A stretch of 64,000 nucleotides of DNA from Buddleja alternifolia (GCA_019426215.1 CM033397.1:29452480-29516479), one strand, 5' to 3'. Positions 13,138-24,839 are shown, counted from the first letter of the stretch. Numbers and translations are program-made. Notes: a model not told the origin generated them from the sequence alone.

Positions 13138-13514
13138 CTTGTGTAAGTATGTATTCCATTGAGACCCGTTTTGTTTGTTGTTTGTAGATGTTCGGACCAT
13201 ATATATATATCTTGTGTATGTATTCCATTGAGACCCGTTTTGTTTGTTTGTTTGTAGATGATCTGAAACAATTAGCACAAGAGGTGAGCGAGAGCATGAG
13301 AGAGATTATAGGAATGCAGAATTTTGTTCAAATATACAGCCAAATAAGGAAAAGTCTAAAAGTGAAGAGAGATAAGAGGAAACAAGGAGAAAAGATAATG
13401 GCTGTAGTGAATCCAACACGGAATGCAAAGAGGAAGCTTAGAATTGCTGCCAAACATCAGGCCCACAAGAAAAGAAAAATGATGACCATGAAAATGGGAA
13501 GATGGATGCATTAG
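2675..13514 (+). CDS. UTP20: UTP20, U3 snoRNA-associated protein 20 (3' half, 11 exons)
   Basis: UTP20 is a very large ARM/HEAT-repeat scaffold of the nucleolar SSU processome that acts with U3 snoRNP in 18S rRNA processing. The visible exons are 2675-2811, 2891-3072, 3394-3747, 7049-7174, 7272-7337, 8297-10122, 10215-10494, 11280-11513, 12258-12773, 12921-13074 and 13258-13514. All introns are GT-AG and every junction keeps phase, giving about 1376 residues with no internal stop. Recognisable family blocks in order are VDILLPLLTKR, MEIGGLDYDKI, DFFNNIVHLQKHRR, EHIRSACMDALAAISG, DEARSALAACLKELGLEYL, KEVEKIASKMKETRK and FKTHALKLLSPVTAHL. The C-terminus is a lysine/arginine-rich tail (AKRKLRIAAKHQAHKKRK), as expected of a nucleolar protein. 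Family members are roughly 2600-2800 residues, so this is the C-terminal half; the start is upstream and not visible. The assignment rests on recalled family sequence blocks. Confidence 0.93.
4330..4405. repeat. (CT)n-(AT)n microsatellite in UTP20 intron
   Basis: A pyrimidine run of CT/CCT units passes directly into about 15 TA units. A mirror-like pattern, (TA)n then (GA)n, occurs at 5590-5620, so the two tracts bracket the left part of the TIR elements between them. Confidence 0.9.
4980..5013. repeat. C25-A9 homopolymer tract
   Basis: An uninterrupted run of 25 cytosines is followed by nine adenines inside the TIR element in the UTP20 intron. It is exceptional in an AT-rich region. The opposite strand is a poly-G run capable of forming four-stranded structure. 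The exact length may be affected by sequencing error. Confidence 0.8.
5553..5620. repeat. Compound (AC)n-(GT)n-(AT)n-(GA)n microsatellite
   Basis: The tract passes from CGCGCACACAC through a palindromic ACATGTGT switch into GT repeats, then TA repeats, then GA repeats. It adjoins the inner TIR end near 5550. Confidence 0.9.
7352..8211. mobile_element. TIR element filling a UTP20 intron
   Basis: The left end GGGAAAATTAACAAAACCTC and the reverse-complemented right end GGAAAAATTACCAAAACCTC match at nearly all positions, and both continue into TGAGGTT. At 860 bp it occupies almost all of the 959-bp intron 7338-8296, starting only 14 bp after the splice donor. It shares the AATTACCAAAACCTC terminal word with the element near 5827, so it probably belongs to the same MULE-like group. 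No clean target duplication and no transposase were seen. Confidence 0.65.
13102..13260 (+). repeat. Tandem duplication of the last UTP20 3' splice site
   Basis: The unit begins TTCGGA(T/C)CAT, runs through a (TA)n tract and TATTCCATTGAGACCCGTTT, and ends TTTGTAGATG. It occurs twice (13102-13190 and 13191-13260). Both copies end in a good pyrimidine-rich acceptor TTTGTAG. Only the second acceptor (exon from 13258) keeps the UTP20 frame. Use of the first (exon from 13188) runs into TGA after 14 further codons. Confidence 0.85.
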
Positions 13515-14420
13515 AATCATTCATTCATGGCTCATCAGCTTTGCTTTGCTAATTTATCTATAAACATGTTGTCGTAGATAGGTACTGTTGTTTAGGTAGG
13601 ATAGGAGGTAGAAATCTCACACGATGTGGTCTTATCAGCCAGTATTATTATATTATTATATATGGTAAATTATTTGCTTATGCCGTTTTACACGCATATC
13701 TCACATGCTGCCATATTTCATAGAAACAGGTGAAGCTGCTACTTATGGAAAGTTACTTTATTTTTATTTTTTTTGGGGAACCTTTTTTGCCTCATTTATC
13801 TCTACATATGTAGGAGCTGCACTGTTGTGAAGTTTTCTATGAATTCTAAGAGGCCTACGCTAGAATATTGACCGTGAAACTAGTGAGACACGCATGGTAA
13901 GGAATTATGGCATCTACGAATAAATCAAATGTTTTGGTTGTCGCTCTCACTTTATATGTGCATACCAGAGTAGCCTCATTGAACTTCGTTTTGGTATCAT
14001 TTATGAAATTATTGCAGCAAGTATATGATTTTCCATCTTCACTCTCAAGTATCTTTCATATCTTATGTGTTTGTTGCAATCGACTACTCTAATTTGTAAT
14101 GTTTCATTTACTTATTTTTAGACTTAAGACTTTCTTAAAGACGGGCACATATTGGTATATTATGGTTTACTTGGGTCTGTGTTGATCGGCTAATGCACGC
14201 AAGTAACTGTACCTTCGACTTGGAAGTTCAGACTCTTAAAGACTTGTCCTTTTCTTCTATAGTCGTCTGGTTAAGATAAATCTATGTTATTTTAGAAGTA
14301 AATAAACTGAGACTTACAACACCTGAATTTTGGAAACACGTCAAGTGTTAGGAATGACATCATCAGAGTTTGAAAAAAATAAACGATGAAAGCAAGAAAT
14401 CAAAAAGATGAACAGGAGGA
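13515..14420. other. Downstream of UTP20, no gene seen
   Basis: This holds the presumed UTP20 3' UTR and AT-rich intergenic DNA. There are AATAAA-like words but no clear choice of polyadenylation site. No coding region was found on either strand. Confidence 0.6.
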
Positions 14421-15245
14421 ATTTTAAAATGGTTCGGCACACTGTCTATATTTATGGACCAACACTAGATCTAAATCTTTATTTTTGAGTAAGTCAAACA
14501 ATTACATGTTGAGAATTACTTATAAAGTAGGAGATTTGATACTCAAAGGAAACTAAACACAATCTACATGGGAAATACAATTCTATTTTTAGGCAATTAA
14601 AAAAACAATCCTAATATAAGTCAACTGCCAAATCCTAAGTCAAAACCAAGTAGGAAGCGCAATCCACGTATTTACTGCCCAAAAAATACCTCTACGACAA
14701 TTTGCCATGGACATCGCGTCGTTTGGTCGGAATGCTGCGGCGTTCATTACGCAGTCACCTGAATGCCGTGGCGTTCACCACTGTTGCCAACACAGCGGCG
14801 TTAACCTGGTAAACGCCCATTTTTTTTTTCTTCTGGCTCTGTGTTGACTTAGCTTTTGGCTACTCAATTTTCCTCAGTTCATAGTATCAACCAGTCTCCA
14901 CAAACCCATCAATCTCTCATTTGAAGATAGATCCAAAACATTCTAGAACTCAACTCGAGTAATCCTTCCACTTTTTCCAAGTAATCTCAATCTTGTTAGC
15001 ACATCCCAAACTCAATGGAGATCAAACCCGAGACCTTTCTATGTCTCGTCAACTGGGCGCCATCTGACCTAGCATGTTTGAGTTACCTATATCATCTAGG
15101 TCTTTGTATCTTAGTCTCCAAGTGTAGAACATATAGGTAGATGATTTCTTCTTCATTGTAACTTGATCTCTCTCATAAGATTAATAAAACCTCTCTAGCA
15201 TAAGTCCGTAGATTTGGGCATATTGCCAAACCACATAAAATCATT
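14421..15245 (+). mobile_element. Copia-type LTR relic
   Basis: Positions 15068-15240 are nearly identical to the reverse complement of 44245-44405, the 5' LTR/leader of the minus-strand Copia element. Shared blocks include TTTGAGTTACCTAT, GTCTTTGTATCTTAGTCTCC, AGTGTAGAACATATA and CTTGATCTCTCTCATAAG. The left part (from about 14421) begins with a TGGTTCGGCA...GGACCAACACTAG motif of the same type in the opposite sense. No coding sequence remains, so this is a solo-LTR-like or deletion relic; boundaries are approximate. Confidence 0.6.
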
Positions 15246-15329
15246 GTCTCTGTTTCGCGATAAAACAAATCAGACTAGAGAAGGATTTCGAGTGGTCGGT
15301 CCAAGCCCCGTGATAATTCATCACTTAGA

Positions 15330-15722
15330 ATTATCTCTCAACCCCCGCGTTCGAACTCGATGCGCTAGACGGTGATTCAGACTTTAACACTTCGATGTGT
15401 TGTTTAAAATTGACTCTTAATTATCGATTTTGAGTATGAAAAACAGTGAATCGAACAACTCAAGTAAAGATAAAATTAATCTATCAAATACTTAAATATG
15501 AAAAAAAGATAATTTATACCTCCATGATAGTCTTCGATCGAGGACTATCTCTCAACCCATGCGTTCAATTCGCTAAACGGTGGTTCAAGTTTTTAATTAA
15601 ATTCTTAGTTGTTCACTTCGAATATGAGAATGATGAACGAAAAACTCAAGTCAAGATAAAATTACCTATCAAATACTTAAATCTAAAAAAAGATAATTTA
15701 TACCTCCATGAGAGTTTTCGAT
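15330..15722. repeat. Two-copy tandem duplication of about 200 bp
   Basis: The block running from CTCTCAACCC through CGTTC, GCTA(G/A)ACGGTG, AACTCAAGT(A/C)AAGATAAAATTA, TATCAAATACTTAAAT and GATAATTTATACCTCCATGA appears twice, at about 15330-15541 and 15542-15722, with substitutions and small gaps. It is non-coding. Confidence 0.7.
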
Positions 15723-17679
15723 CTTGAAGATTACAAGCAAACTCAGATACAAGCCTTGATGGCCAATCCCATCAACTCGTGATAAGCAAATACTAAATTA
15801 CACTACAGATACTCCTAATTTACGCTATGAGCTACTCCTACATTACGCTATAAACTACTCCTAAGACTAGAGCTAATTCTAAGAGAATGAAAATGTAGAA
15901 GTTTCTGATTCCGATGATCTTTTTCTTCTTCTTTTTTTTGGCCTCATATATTTTGGGCTTGGGAAACCCACGTTCTTCTTCTTCGGGAACTGCCGTCAAC
16001 TGCCTCCAACCGTCTCTTTCAAAATTCTCAACTTGGCGCGTCCTCCTTGAATGCAGATTACTGGCTTTTGGACTCTCTTTATTTCTTCAGATTCGATTAT
16101 TGAGTTTTTATTAAATCAACCTATATCTTGTCATCTTTTTAATTTAATAGGCATTGTCTTATTTATTTGTGAGCCTAACTTTCTTCTTTTCGAATTTTCC
16201 TAATTTGGGCTTTGTATTTCGGAAGCCCAAATTATTTTATAGTGTAAATAGTCTCGTTTTATTTTTACTTTTCATTTCTTTTATGCTCATTGATTTCTAA
16301 TAAAAAGATATATTTATTGACTCCGCACCCAAGTGTATTTCACAAGGAGAGTGTATTACACTTGTCATATAATTGGTAAGTTATTTCAAAAAATACACAT
16401 GGGTTTGGCCGAGCCGGGAGTGGGCTAGAATTTCCCAAAGAAAGGACCTCTTTGTTTTACACTACTACTGCCTCATTTAAAGGCGTAATGCCTTTGGGTC
16501 ATGCCATATTGCTTTTCTAGATTCATTTAAATAGTACTTCTAATTTTCTTGCACAGTTGCCTATCTTAAATTCATTGCATAGTTTAAAATTTTGGAAGTT
16601 TTTGACTGGCTTTTTTATTGAATAAAACATCATAATAATGTGGTTATTATGAATATGAAATCGGATTTTGTTTATAGATTGTATCACCTATAAACATTTC
16701 AATCCCATGGGATGCATGTTTCAAAACTTTTATGACATGTTCGTGAACTTTGATGCATCCTGTTACCTTATCACCATAAATTGAATCCTAACTGCTGTTA
16801 AAATGGGCTTTTGTATTTTCTTAAGACGCAAAATATACTAGAATAAAAATTTGTGGTATATGTTTTGGGACCTTCAAAGGAAGTTATAATTTTAAAGCTG
16901 GGTAAAACAAGCATGTACAGTTCCACAATATTTTTCATGTCTGAAAATGTGAAAAGAACTTCAGAAACTAAAAATTTCGGGAAAGTTGTACAGTTCAATA
17001 TGTTCAAATTTTCTAATTGACATAATATATAGTAGTATTTTTACACATCAGAAACAATCAATGCACATATTACACATCGGCACTTTCATCTCAAAAAACC
17101 GACCTTTTATTTTAGGTTTGAAGTTATAAAATTATATTGAAAAACATTGTATTATGAGGATGCACTTGTAGTAGAGTGAAAATTATACATACATGAAATA
17201 TTTTGGTGGAGTAACTATTTGCATATTCTTCACACATTGCATTAGACTTTGTGTTATAATGCCGCAACCACTACTCAGCATATGTGCATGAACGTATCAT
17301 ACATTTTTATTGACGTGTAAACTATTAAAATGAAAACGGAAATGGGAATCACAATAGAAGTTCATAGTAATCAGTAGCCTAGTTTTAGTTTCTTTCATGA
17401 GGGAAGTTGATTTTTAATATTATTTCTAAGTATGTGCGCATCTTGAAGAGCTTACGGGTGAGTTTACGCTTACGTACTCCGACCACAATGAAACTGTAAA
17501 TTAGTTAAAGTGCGTGTAGATTGACTGTATAAACATATATTTTGATTAAATATCCTATCATGATTTTGCATTAGATAATCATTTCTCTAGATTCTTTATG
17601 ATTACCTCTATAAACATTTCTCTAGATTCTTTATGTCAAATTTTGGATTAGACAAACATACTCTATAAAAACTATTTTT
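15723..17679. other. Gene-poor intergenic stretch
   Basis: It is AT-rich with no supportable gene on either strand. A repeated phrase CATTTCTCTAGATTCTTTATG occurs twice near 17580-17635. No element ends were recognised. Confidence 0.55.
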
Positions 17680-17695
17680 AAAGTACTAATTTTCT

Positions 17696-17895
17696 ACCCA
17701 AAACTTGTTGGTCTAGTGTTATCCACTTCTCACTTAATGTGAGAGGTTCTGAGTTCGAATCCAGGTTGCTACAAGTTATGGTTTCTCCCCTCCTTTGTGG
17801 AGCTAGATAGAGTCTTTATGGCTCAAGATTATGACTATCAGTTCGGCTTGGTCAAGCTAAATGTTTAGGGTATCCTCCTTCTTCTTAATTAAAAA
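17696..17895 (+). mobile_element. tRNA-derived SINE with 16-bp target duplications
   Basis: The head contains a box-A-like TGGTCTAGTGTT and a box-B-like GAGTTCGAATCC about 45 bp later, the arrangement of an internal RNA polymerase III promoter in a tRNA-derived SINE. The tail ends in a run of eight A. The flanks carry AAAGTACTAATTTTCT twice (17680-17695 and 17896-17911), a perfect 16-bp target duplication typical of L1-type retroposition. Minus-strand copies of the same family lie near 36028-36212 and 35690-35775. Confidence 0.85.
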
Positions 17896-18107
17896 AAAGT
17901 ACTAATTTTCTTATTTTAAATTTTGTAATTGCATCAACACATTATTGAATTACCATAGAATCTTTCTTTGATTTTTCATAACCTCTTATAACACATTTTA
18001 TTGAACTTTGACAATCCAATTACCTTAATGATCATAAAAAACTATCTATAAAGAGGAAATTAACAAATAAACGAGCATAGCATTTCATTTAATTTCTACA
18101 AGAAAAA

Positions 18108-18812
18108 ATGCTCTTCACCATGATTAAAAATCTCATACCAGTTCTGCTCCTTGCAGCCAACATATTTCAAGCAATGACTTGTACTTTTACTTCCCTATTC
18201 CACGTTTAAGTCTTCAATAAACTCCTTTTGGTTCTAGCCCATTGTTATTGCATTGTGGGGAAAAATGCAATTTTGGTCCCATAAATTAGTCCACATGTGG
18301 TTTTGGTCTCATTATTTTTAACTTCAACATTATACGTCCCATAACTCCAAAAAATGTGTATTTTTGGTCCTAAAATACGATTACGTCATGTATTTGGTGG
18401 AATTGGCATCTACGGCTCACATTTTTGGAGTTATGGGACCAAGAACGCATATTTTTGGCGATCCCACGTGAGCCGCACATGTCAATTCCGTACAAATACA
18501 TGATATAATCGTATCTTCAGACCAAAAACGCACATTTTTTTGGAGTTATGAGACGTATAATGCTAAAGTAAAAAATATTAGGATCAGAAGCACACATGGG
18601 CTAAATTGTGGGACCCAAATTGCAATTTTCCCTTGCATTGTGCATCTGGAGATAATGATTTGGGCAATAAAGCACTTGCGGTAGGTGAATCTTTTCACTG
18701 GCACTTTTGTGAAATCTTCTATCATCTTCAGTGGAGTGACAAAAATGCACAGTTCGATTCTTTTAATTCAGCACGGGCTAGGCAGAATTGCACTAGTGGT
18801 ATATGCTATTGA
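18108..18812 (+). pseudogene. S-protein homolog (SPH / self-incompatibility S1 family) pseudogene
   Basis: SPH proteins are small secreted cysteine-rich plant proteins related to the poppy stigma S protein. The 5' part starts at ATG 18108 and encodes a hydrophobic signal-peptide-like leader (IPVLLLAANIFQA). After FHV an in-frame TAA occurs, and a one-base loss then shifts the frame before a PFGSSPLLLHC-type block. At the HC motif a 376-bp MITE is inserted (18257-18632). The 3' part resumes exactly with HCASGDNDLGNKAL, then FHWHFCEIFYHLQWSD and a terminal Cys-rich stretch ending at 18812. The intact paralog at 45770-46192 shares HCAS(x)NDLGN. A TATA-like CTATAAAG lies near 18046. Three independent lesions make this a clear pseudogene. 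Confidence 0.85.
18257..18632. mobile_element. MULE-like MITE inserted in the SPH pseudogene
   Basis: The left end GGGGAAAAATGCAATTTTGG matches the reverse complement of the right end (GGGAAAATTGCAATTTGG). TTGCATTGT flanks it on both sides (18248-18256 and 18633-18641), a perfect 9-bp target duplication, the size typical of Mutator-like elements. It belongs to a group of MITEs in this window with GGGAAAATT-type ends; compare 33052-33491. Confidence 0.88.
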
Positions 18813-20646
18813 GTAGCGATGAGCCATGGCATATATTATAAGAATGGAAGCAGGACAAAAACGCTTTCCTGTTTGCATTAGTTTGTAGCTTACAAGTATA
18901 CTTACAGTGAACCATCAATTTCTACTTTTGGGATTTCCTTGAAATGAAGTTTAGCAATATTATTTACCCAAAAAAGTTTTTTCAGTTGTTCACAAATATT
19001 GTTACAAAATAAACATAATAATTAACGATCAGGGACTGCAATAAGTTGTTCAGTATATACTTTGATTAGAGAGTTGCAAAAACTAACTTTCCTTTGTTAT
19101 TTATGCATTAGAAATCTGTCTAACTTTTCTATTCGTAATTTGAACAGTTCTTAATATTAATTTAATGGTACCTAGAATATTAAAAGAAATAATGTATTTA
19201 GAAAATTAATTAAGAGTTCTGGCAATTTGAGAAATGAATGTAATGATTTTAGACATTTCAATGAATTCGTAATCTTGTCTCATTAATTTCAATGTATCTA
19301 AACAATGAATATTGATGTAGTGGAAATTGGACATTGGGTGAAGTTGAGTAGTTTAATATCTTATGGGTCTAAGCCCAATGATTTTATGGATTTGGATCTT
19401 TCTAAAAGATATCATATTCGGATCCGTTTAGCTAGAGGATCTGTCAACTCGGACCTGCACAGGAAGAGCAAAGCTATTTATGGCAAGTCTGGAGACAAGA
19501 TCTTATTAATCATAAGACTTTTCATATAGAGACCTACGGAGATCAAGCCCGAGATCCTATACATTTACCCTTTATACCTGGTTAGATATAGTCTAAAATA
19601 AGTAGATTGTAAATTTGAGATTAATCCTAATTACTAAATGTGTCTTTGGTATAATTGACTGACCTTTTCAACCGCCCATCATAAACTTGTATATATACCA
19701 ACTCCAACAATGAATAAATGATCGAACTCTTTACCTCGTGTACGTAGGTCTGGTTTTGGACCGAACCATGTATATCTTGTGTTCATTTACTTATATCTCG
19801 TGTTTTATACTATTATTCTTAATTAATATATCAAATATTCTTATTGGTGTGAAACCTATACATTTCAAATATGTTTTCTAAATTCAAAATAGTACAAATA
19901 ACTTTTTAGGTTGTCCTTGAGAAAAATAATATTCTAGAAACATTTTAGTCAGACCAAATATTCAAAGAAACTGTTACCCCAACTATCACAGTACATCTAG
20001 GGATATTTTAGGAACATTTCAATTATTATTATTATTATTATTAATATTATTATTATTATGATGATGATCATCATCATCAGTTGTATCTACATTTTCTTCA
20101 ACCGAACTAATTAACAAGAGAGTGATGAATTGAACAATCAACTCATCAAAGACCTGCACATATTATGTTGAATGTTACCTGAAAATATTTGATGCATCCG
20201 TATGTTAGTATCCCATTTATATATAGTTTACGAATATCATTAAAGTAGGCGGTTAACATTCATAAAATATTTGAACAAAGGGAAAAAAATTACTTGAACA
20301 ATTTATGAGGTCAAGTAAGTTGCACTGAGATATTGCTACAATCTAGCTGCTGGATTCATAGCATTTTTTTATAGACAATAAAGAAATTTATTTACGTATG
20401 ATGACATTCGGCAGTTTTTTCAACAAAATATTATGAAACTGTTTAAAAAAACTATATATTACTGTAAAATTAAAACTTTTACCAAATTTCAGGAGATTGT
20501 AGCGGTAGTTATTAGAAGTCGTGTGTTGTGTGTGGTACCAGTGAATAGAATGGAACTTGGGAAAGAAAACATCAAGGAATCTGTAAAAGGAAGGATAATT
20601 TGGAATTTGACTAGTTATCAGAAGTGATGTGTTGTGTGTGATACTA
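18813..20646. other. Intergenic stretch with LTR-like patch
   Basis: No gene was found. The segment from about 19310 to 19800 has features seen in LTRs (TGTATATATACCAACTCC followed by AATGAATAAATG), but no partner or boundaries were identified. A compound trinucleotide tract lies at 20022-20078. Confidence 0.4.
20022..20078. repeat. Compound (ATT)n-(ATG)n-(ATC)n microsatellite
   Basis: ATT units pass into ATG and then ATC units. The switch GATGATGATCATCATC is a perfect palindrome, so it could fold as a short cruciform. Confidence 0.85.
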
Positions 20647-23458
20647 GGGGAAAATTGTATTTTTGGTATATTAAAGGGTCATGTACATTTTTCATACAAA
20701 AAAGGGTCCAATTTGCAATTTTAGTATACTTCGGTGAGACATTTGGCCATTTTGGTACAAATTTCTCCAGAATATATTATCTGGCGGGAAAATTGACTTG
20801 AATTTGGGGGAAAAATTAATCTTCAATTTGGGAATTTTTGCATGTGGAGGGAATCTTGACATTTAATTTGGAAATTTTAACTCAAATACTTTCAATTTTT
20901 TTGGTTTAATTGTTTCGCTTTTTGAATATTTTAAATGAAATAGTTTTTTTATCTAAGTTATTTTCTCTTTCCTTTATAATGAATAAAATTTGTATAACTA
21001 ATACATCTATCAATTAAAAAAATATATATATATATATAAATTATAAATTATAATATTATATCAGAAAATTCAAATTAAACAATGTTTTCCTTATTATTAT
21101 AATTTTTTTACATATTTTTTCTGATTTTACAAAAATTATTTTAATTTTCTTCTAATTTAATTCATTTTTCAGATTTTTTTTGTATTTTTCTTATTTACGA
21201 TTTTTAAATTTGGGTTTTCAATAATTGTGAACGGAAATAGGCATAAAAATTAGTTTAAGATATAATTTTAAATATATTTTTTTATTATATTTTCAAAATT
21301 TTTCAAAAAACTAAGCTATTTTCTTTTCTAATTTTATTTTTTCTAACTTTTTTTTTTCAGATTTTTTTTTGAGTTTTTAATTTATTTATTTGTCAATGGG
21401 AAAAATATTTCTCCATTAAAATTAAATTTATTTAAATTGAAAAATTTATTTAAGATATTTAAATTTTAATTTGTTTTATTTTTCAAATTTTTTTATGTTT
21501 TTCAGATTTTTTAGATAAGTTTTTAATATTTTTGTAACTTTATTAGCATTTATATAAATATTATATTATTATATTTTTTTAATAAATAATTACTTTCAAT
21601 ATTATTATATTGTTGTAACGATATTAGAATATCTAAACAAGTGTCCTGTCATCAGATTTTCTGCGGTTGCATCTTAGGTGTTTTTTGAATGCTTCTAAAA
21701 TTTAGTGATTTAGAACAGAAGACAAGAAGTACTTCCATCTGCTCGATCGGTCAATAGTTGAACAAACTCATCTTTGCACTTTGCAGAAGCATCGACTATT
21801 CTTTTTATAAAAACTTTTGCCATTTCCCTTCTTTCTTTTTTAAGGATTATTTTTATAGTTTTTGCTGATAAACCAAGTTGCAAATTCTTTCTGTTTTTTA
21901 AATGCGATATCCATAAATAACAATAAACAACTCATTGTACTGAGTTGCAATTTGGATACAAAGATAAGTATTTATGTGTTGAATTGTGTAATCGTCAATT
22001 ATTGACACCGACGGGAAAATTATATTTTTGGTACACTAAAGGGGCTTGTACGTTTTTTTCGTAGTAAAAAATTGTCACGTTGGAATTTTTTGTACATTCC
22101 AGCGAAAAATTTGAGTACAAATTTTGCCGCATCCTGCAAAATTTTAAATTGGACAGAAAGTGTCTATGTGGCACAAAATTTGGAGATTTTGGTATGTGAA
22201 GGAAAAATTTGCCTACATGGCACCCAAATTTGGAGGAAAATGAGAGGAAAAGTCAATATTACCCCAACTCCCATGTGAAGATAAAATTGAAAAATAAAAT
22301 AAAATAAATTTTAAAAAATATATAATATTGTATATTTCAAACTAATTGTAGTATAAAAAATAATTATTGATTAAGAAAATAATATAATATTTAGATAAAT
22401 GCATATATACTTACAAAAGTTTATAGATGTATTCGTTATACAAATTTTATTTATTATAAATAAAAAATAACTTAGATAAAAAATATTTGAGTGAAAATTT
22501 CTAATAAGTGAAACGAATTAAACAAAAAATTGAAAGTATTAGAGTTAAAATTCTCAAATTAAAAGTCAATATTTCCTCCACATGCAAAAATCCCCAAATT
22601 GAAAGTTAATTTTCTCACCAAATGAAAAAAAAAATTCAAGTTAATTCTCCCACCAAATGATATTTTTCGGCCAATTTTGAATTTTTCGACAAAATTGGTA
22701 CTCAAATTGTCAAATTTCTCGTTGGAGCATACCAAAATTGCAAAAGTGACACTTTTTTGTAGGGGTGTTCATTTGGCAAAACCGAACAGAAATTCCGGTT
22801 CGAAAAAATCCGGAACCGAAACCGAACCGAAATAAAACTGTTCAGTTTTAACCGAAACCATTTCGGTGTTTTTTCGGTTAATCAAATGGTTAACCGAATT
22901 TTAACCCAAAAAAAAATAAAAATTTACCCAAAAACAATTCGATTAAGAAAATAAAAAAATGGCATATAACATCATCATATAGATTTAGAAGTTTAACCAG
23001 CAATATAAAATTAAAGGGATCAAATAACTTAATTTCACTTTTTTACCTAGGATTTGGAAATTGGAATTGAGTAATTAAAGAATAAAGAGAGGGTCGAGGG
23101 CGTGTGTGAGAGGTCTCCTCCGGCGGGTGTGACGGCGGCGGTGAGTGCGATGGTGGTGGGCTGTGGACCTTGAGAGAGCTTGAGGTGGAGCTTTCTTCTT
23201 TTTCTGTTGCAAAAGAAAAATGGGGCTGCGTGAGTTGGGGATTGGAGGGGATTTCACATGAAAAACCGAAACCGAACCGAAAACCGAAATTCTCAAAATA
23301 TAAAAACCGAACCGAAAATCTCAGTTCGCTTTCCGTTCAAACGGAAAATCTCGGTTTTGGTTCGGTTCTGTCGATTAACCAAACCGTGAACACCCGTACC
23401 TTTTTGTATCGGAAAAAAAAGTACAGGGTCTTTTAATGTACCAAAAATGCATTTTTCC
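20647..23458. mobile_element. Long-TIR (MULE-like) element, host of a nested hAT-like MITE
   Basis: The left arm (about 20647-21010) and the reverse complement of 22400-22760 plus 23409-23458 align through many blocks, such as GGATTTTTGCATGTGGAGG against GGAATTTTTGCATGTGGAGG, and AATAAAATTTGTATAAC. The ends are GGGGAAAATTGTATTTTTGG and, inverted, GGAAAAATGCATTTTTGG. The right arm is interrupted by a nested MITE (22762-23400). A second left-type end (GGGAAAATTATATTTTTGG) occurs at about 22012, so two related insertions may be joined here. There is no transposase and no convincing target duplication. Confidence 0.65.
22762..23400. mobile_element. hAT-like MITE with AACCGAA-rich subterminal repeats
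   Basis: It starts GGGGTGTTCATTTGG and ends, inverted, GGTACGGGTGTTCACGG. The flanks are TTTTTGTA on both sides (22754-22761 and 23401-23408), an 8-bp target duplication. Both subterminal regions are packed with AACCGAAC/GGTTCGGTT words in inverted arrangement. Its insertion splits the right arm of the surrounding long-TIR element, which therefore is older. Confidence 0.75.
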
Positions 23459-24690
23459 ATGACAACCTAAAGCAATTTGATTATAATTCACCTCATGACG
23501 ACATTAGTAGAAAATCAGGTGCAATCCACTAACTAACTGTGCTCCTAAAAAATTCCTATGTGGCTTGATACCGTTCAACAAAATAATTTTGATATTTGGC
23601 TTGCATGGGGGCCAATTCTTTTAACTATAACTCAATTCCCTTGAATGATCTACATATTTTGACTATTCTTATTTTGCTTAAGAAAGGTAAACTGTAATAA
23701 ACTAAACTTTTAACCACATAAATGTCTAATTTAAAGCTTAAGAATATTTTTCCATTTTATCGATTTCTCCATCCTTTCCTTATTATACTTTCTTCTTTCT
23801 GATTTTTCCTCACCATTTTTCCTTCCTCCTAGGCCAACGACGCAACCCTCTCATAATTCGACCGTCTTCCTATGCCCAAACGTTCTAGTCATTGAAATTT
23901 CCTCAATGGTCAACTTTTTTGGGCGTTGCAATGTCCTCATCGGTCAGCTAATGCTAACCGTTGAGCATTGTATGCAACGCCCAGATTTTTGGACTTTGCA
24001 CATGTGTTTAATTTTTTTGTTTATTATTTATTATTATAACATAATTTCCTAACTAATAAAAAAAAATTATCGGGCCACGGGCCGGTTCGAGTCAGGTCTG
24101 AAACAGCCCGCAGGCCAAAATGGCAGGTTGTAAGAAGGCCTTGGCCCGTGAGGGGCTGGACCGAACCGGCCCGGCCCCTAAAGGGCTCAGTCCTTTTAGG
24201 AGCCCTTTTGACACTTTTGTACAAAACCTCCTTTTGTCCTTTTCAACCTCCATCAACTCTAGATCTTCCTATATCGCCACCACTTGAGCACACCACCAAA
24301 ACAGTCTGCCTTTAAATTATACAAGCCAAAGTCTGTATATTCGATAAATAGGTGGACATTATGGACTTTGTTTATTTGTTATATCAACTAATCGAATATT
24401 ATTAAAGGGCCAATGCAAGTGGGTCAATGAACTTATTTATTGAAAGTATACAGGAGAATTTTATTTAATTTATCTTGGTCAAGTGGGGTGAATAGGTTTT
24501 TCTTTATTCATAAGGGGTAGTTGCAACTTATCCCCATGAAATATCCTAACCACCCTAAAAATAATAGTAGAATCATAAAAATTGTTGTGATATATTTTTA
24601 AAGTTGTAGGCCCAAATTAAACAAAAGATCCAAGAGTACAAGTTCTACATAACTGACGCCCGGAAGAACGCTTTACGCTTGGCATCTGCT
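23434..24690 (+). repeat. Segmental duplication, copy 1
   Basis: It is similar over most of its length to 30921-31830. Shared blocks include GTACCAAAAATGCA, ATAATTCACCTC, AAACTGTAATAAACTAAACT and CATTTTATCGATTTCTCCATCC, and it ends in GAAGAACGCTTTACGCTTG. Copy 1 carries about 340 extra bases (about 23880-24220), including a GC-rich GGGCC-containing block. In copy 2 the segment leads directly into the serpin pseudogene; here the serpin part is absent. Confidence 0.8.
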
Positions 24691-24839
24691 AGTAAAGATG
24701 CCCAGCCCAGTGCTGGAGCTAAGAAGGATGCTGACAGTTAGGCTGACGAGACTGTTAGTAAAGATGTTTGATTTAGAGATGCCTATGGATGATCCTATGA
24801 ATAAGGATGCTGCGGCGACGGGTGATATCGAGGATAGTC

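Noticed and set aside
17703..17780. A tRNA gene suggested by box A and box B motifs
   Set aside because: The sequence does not fold as a tRNA and continues into a SINE body with an A-tail and target duplications.
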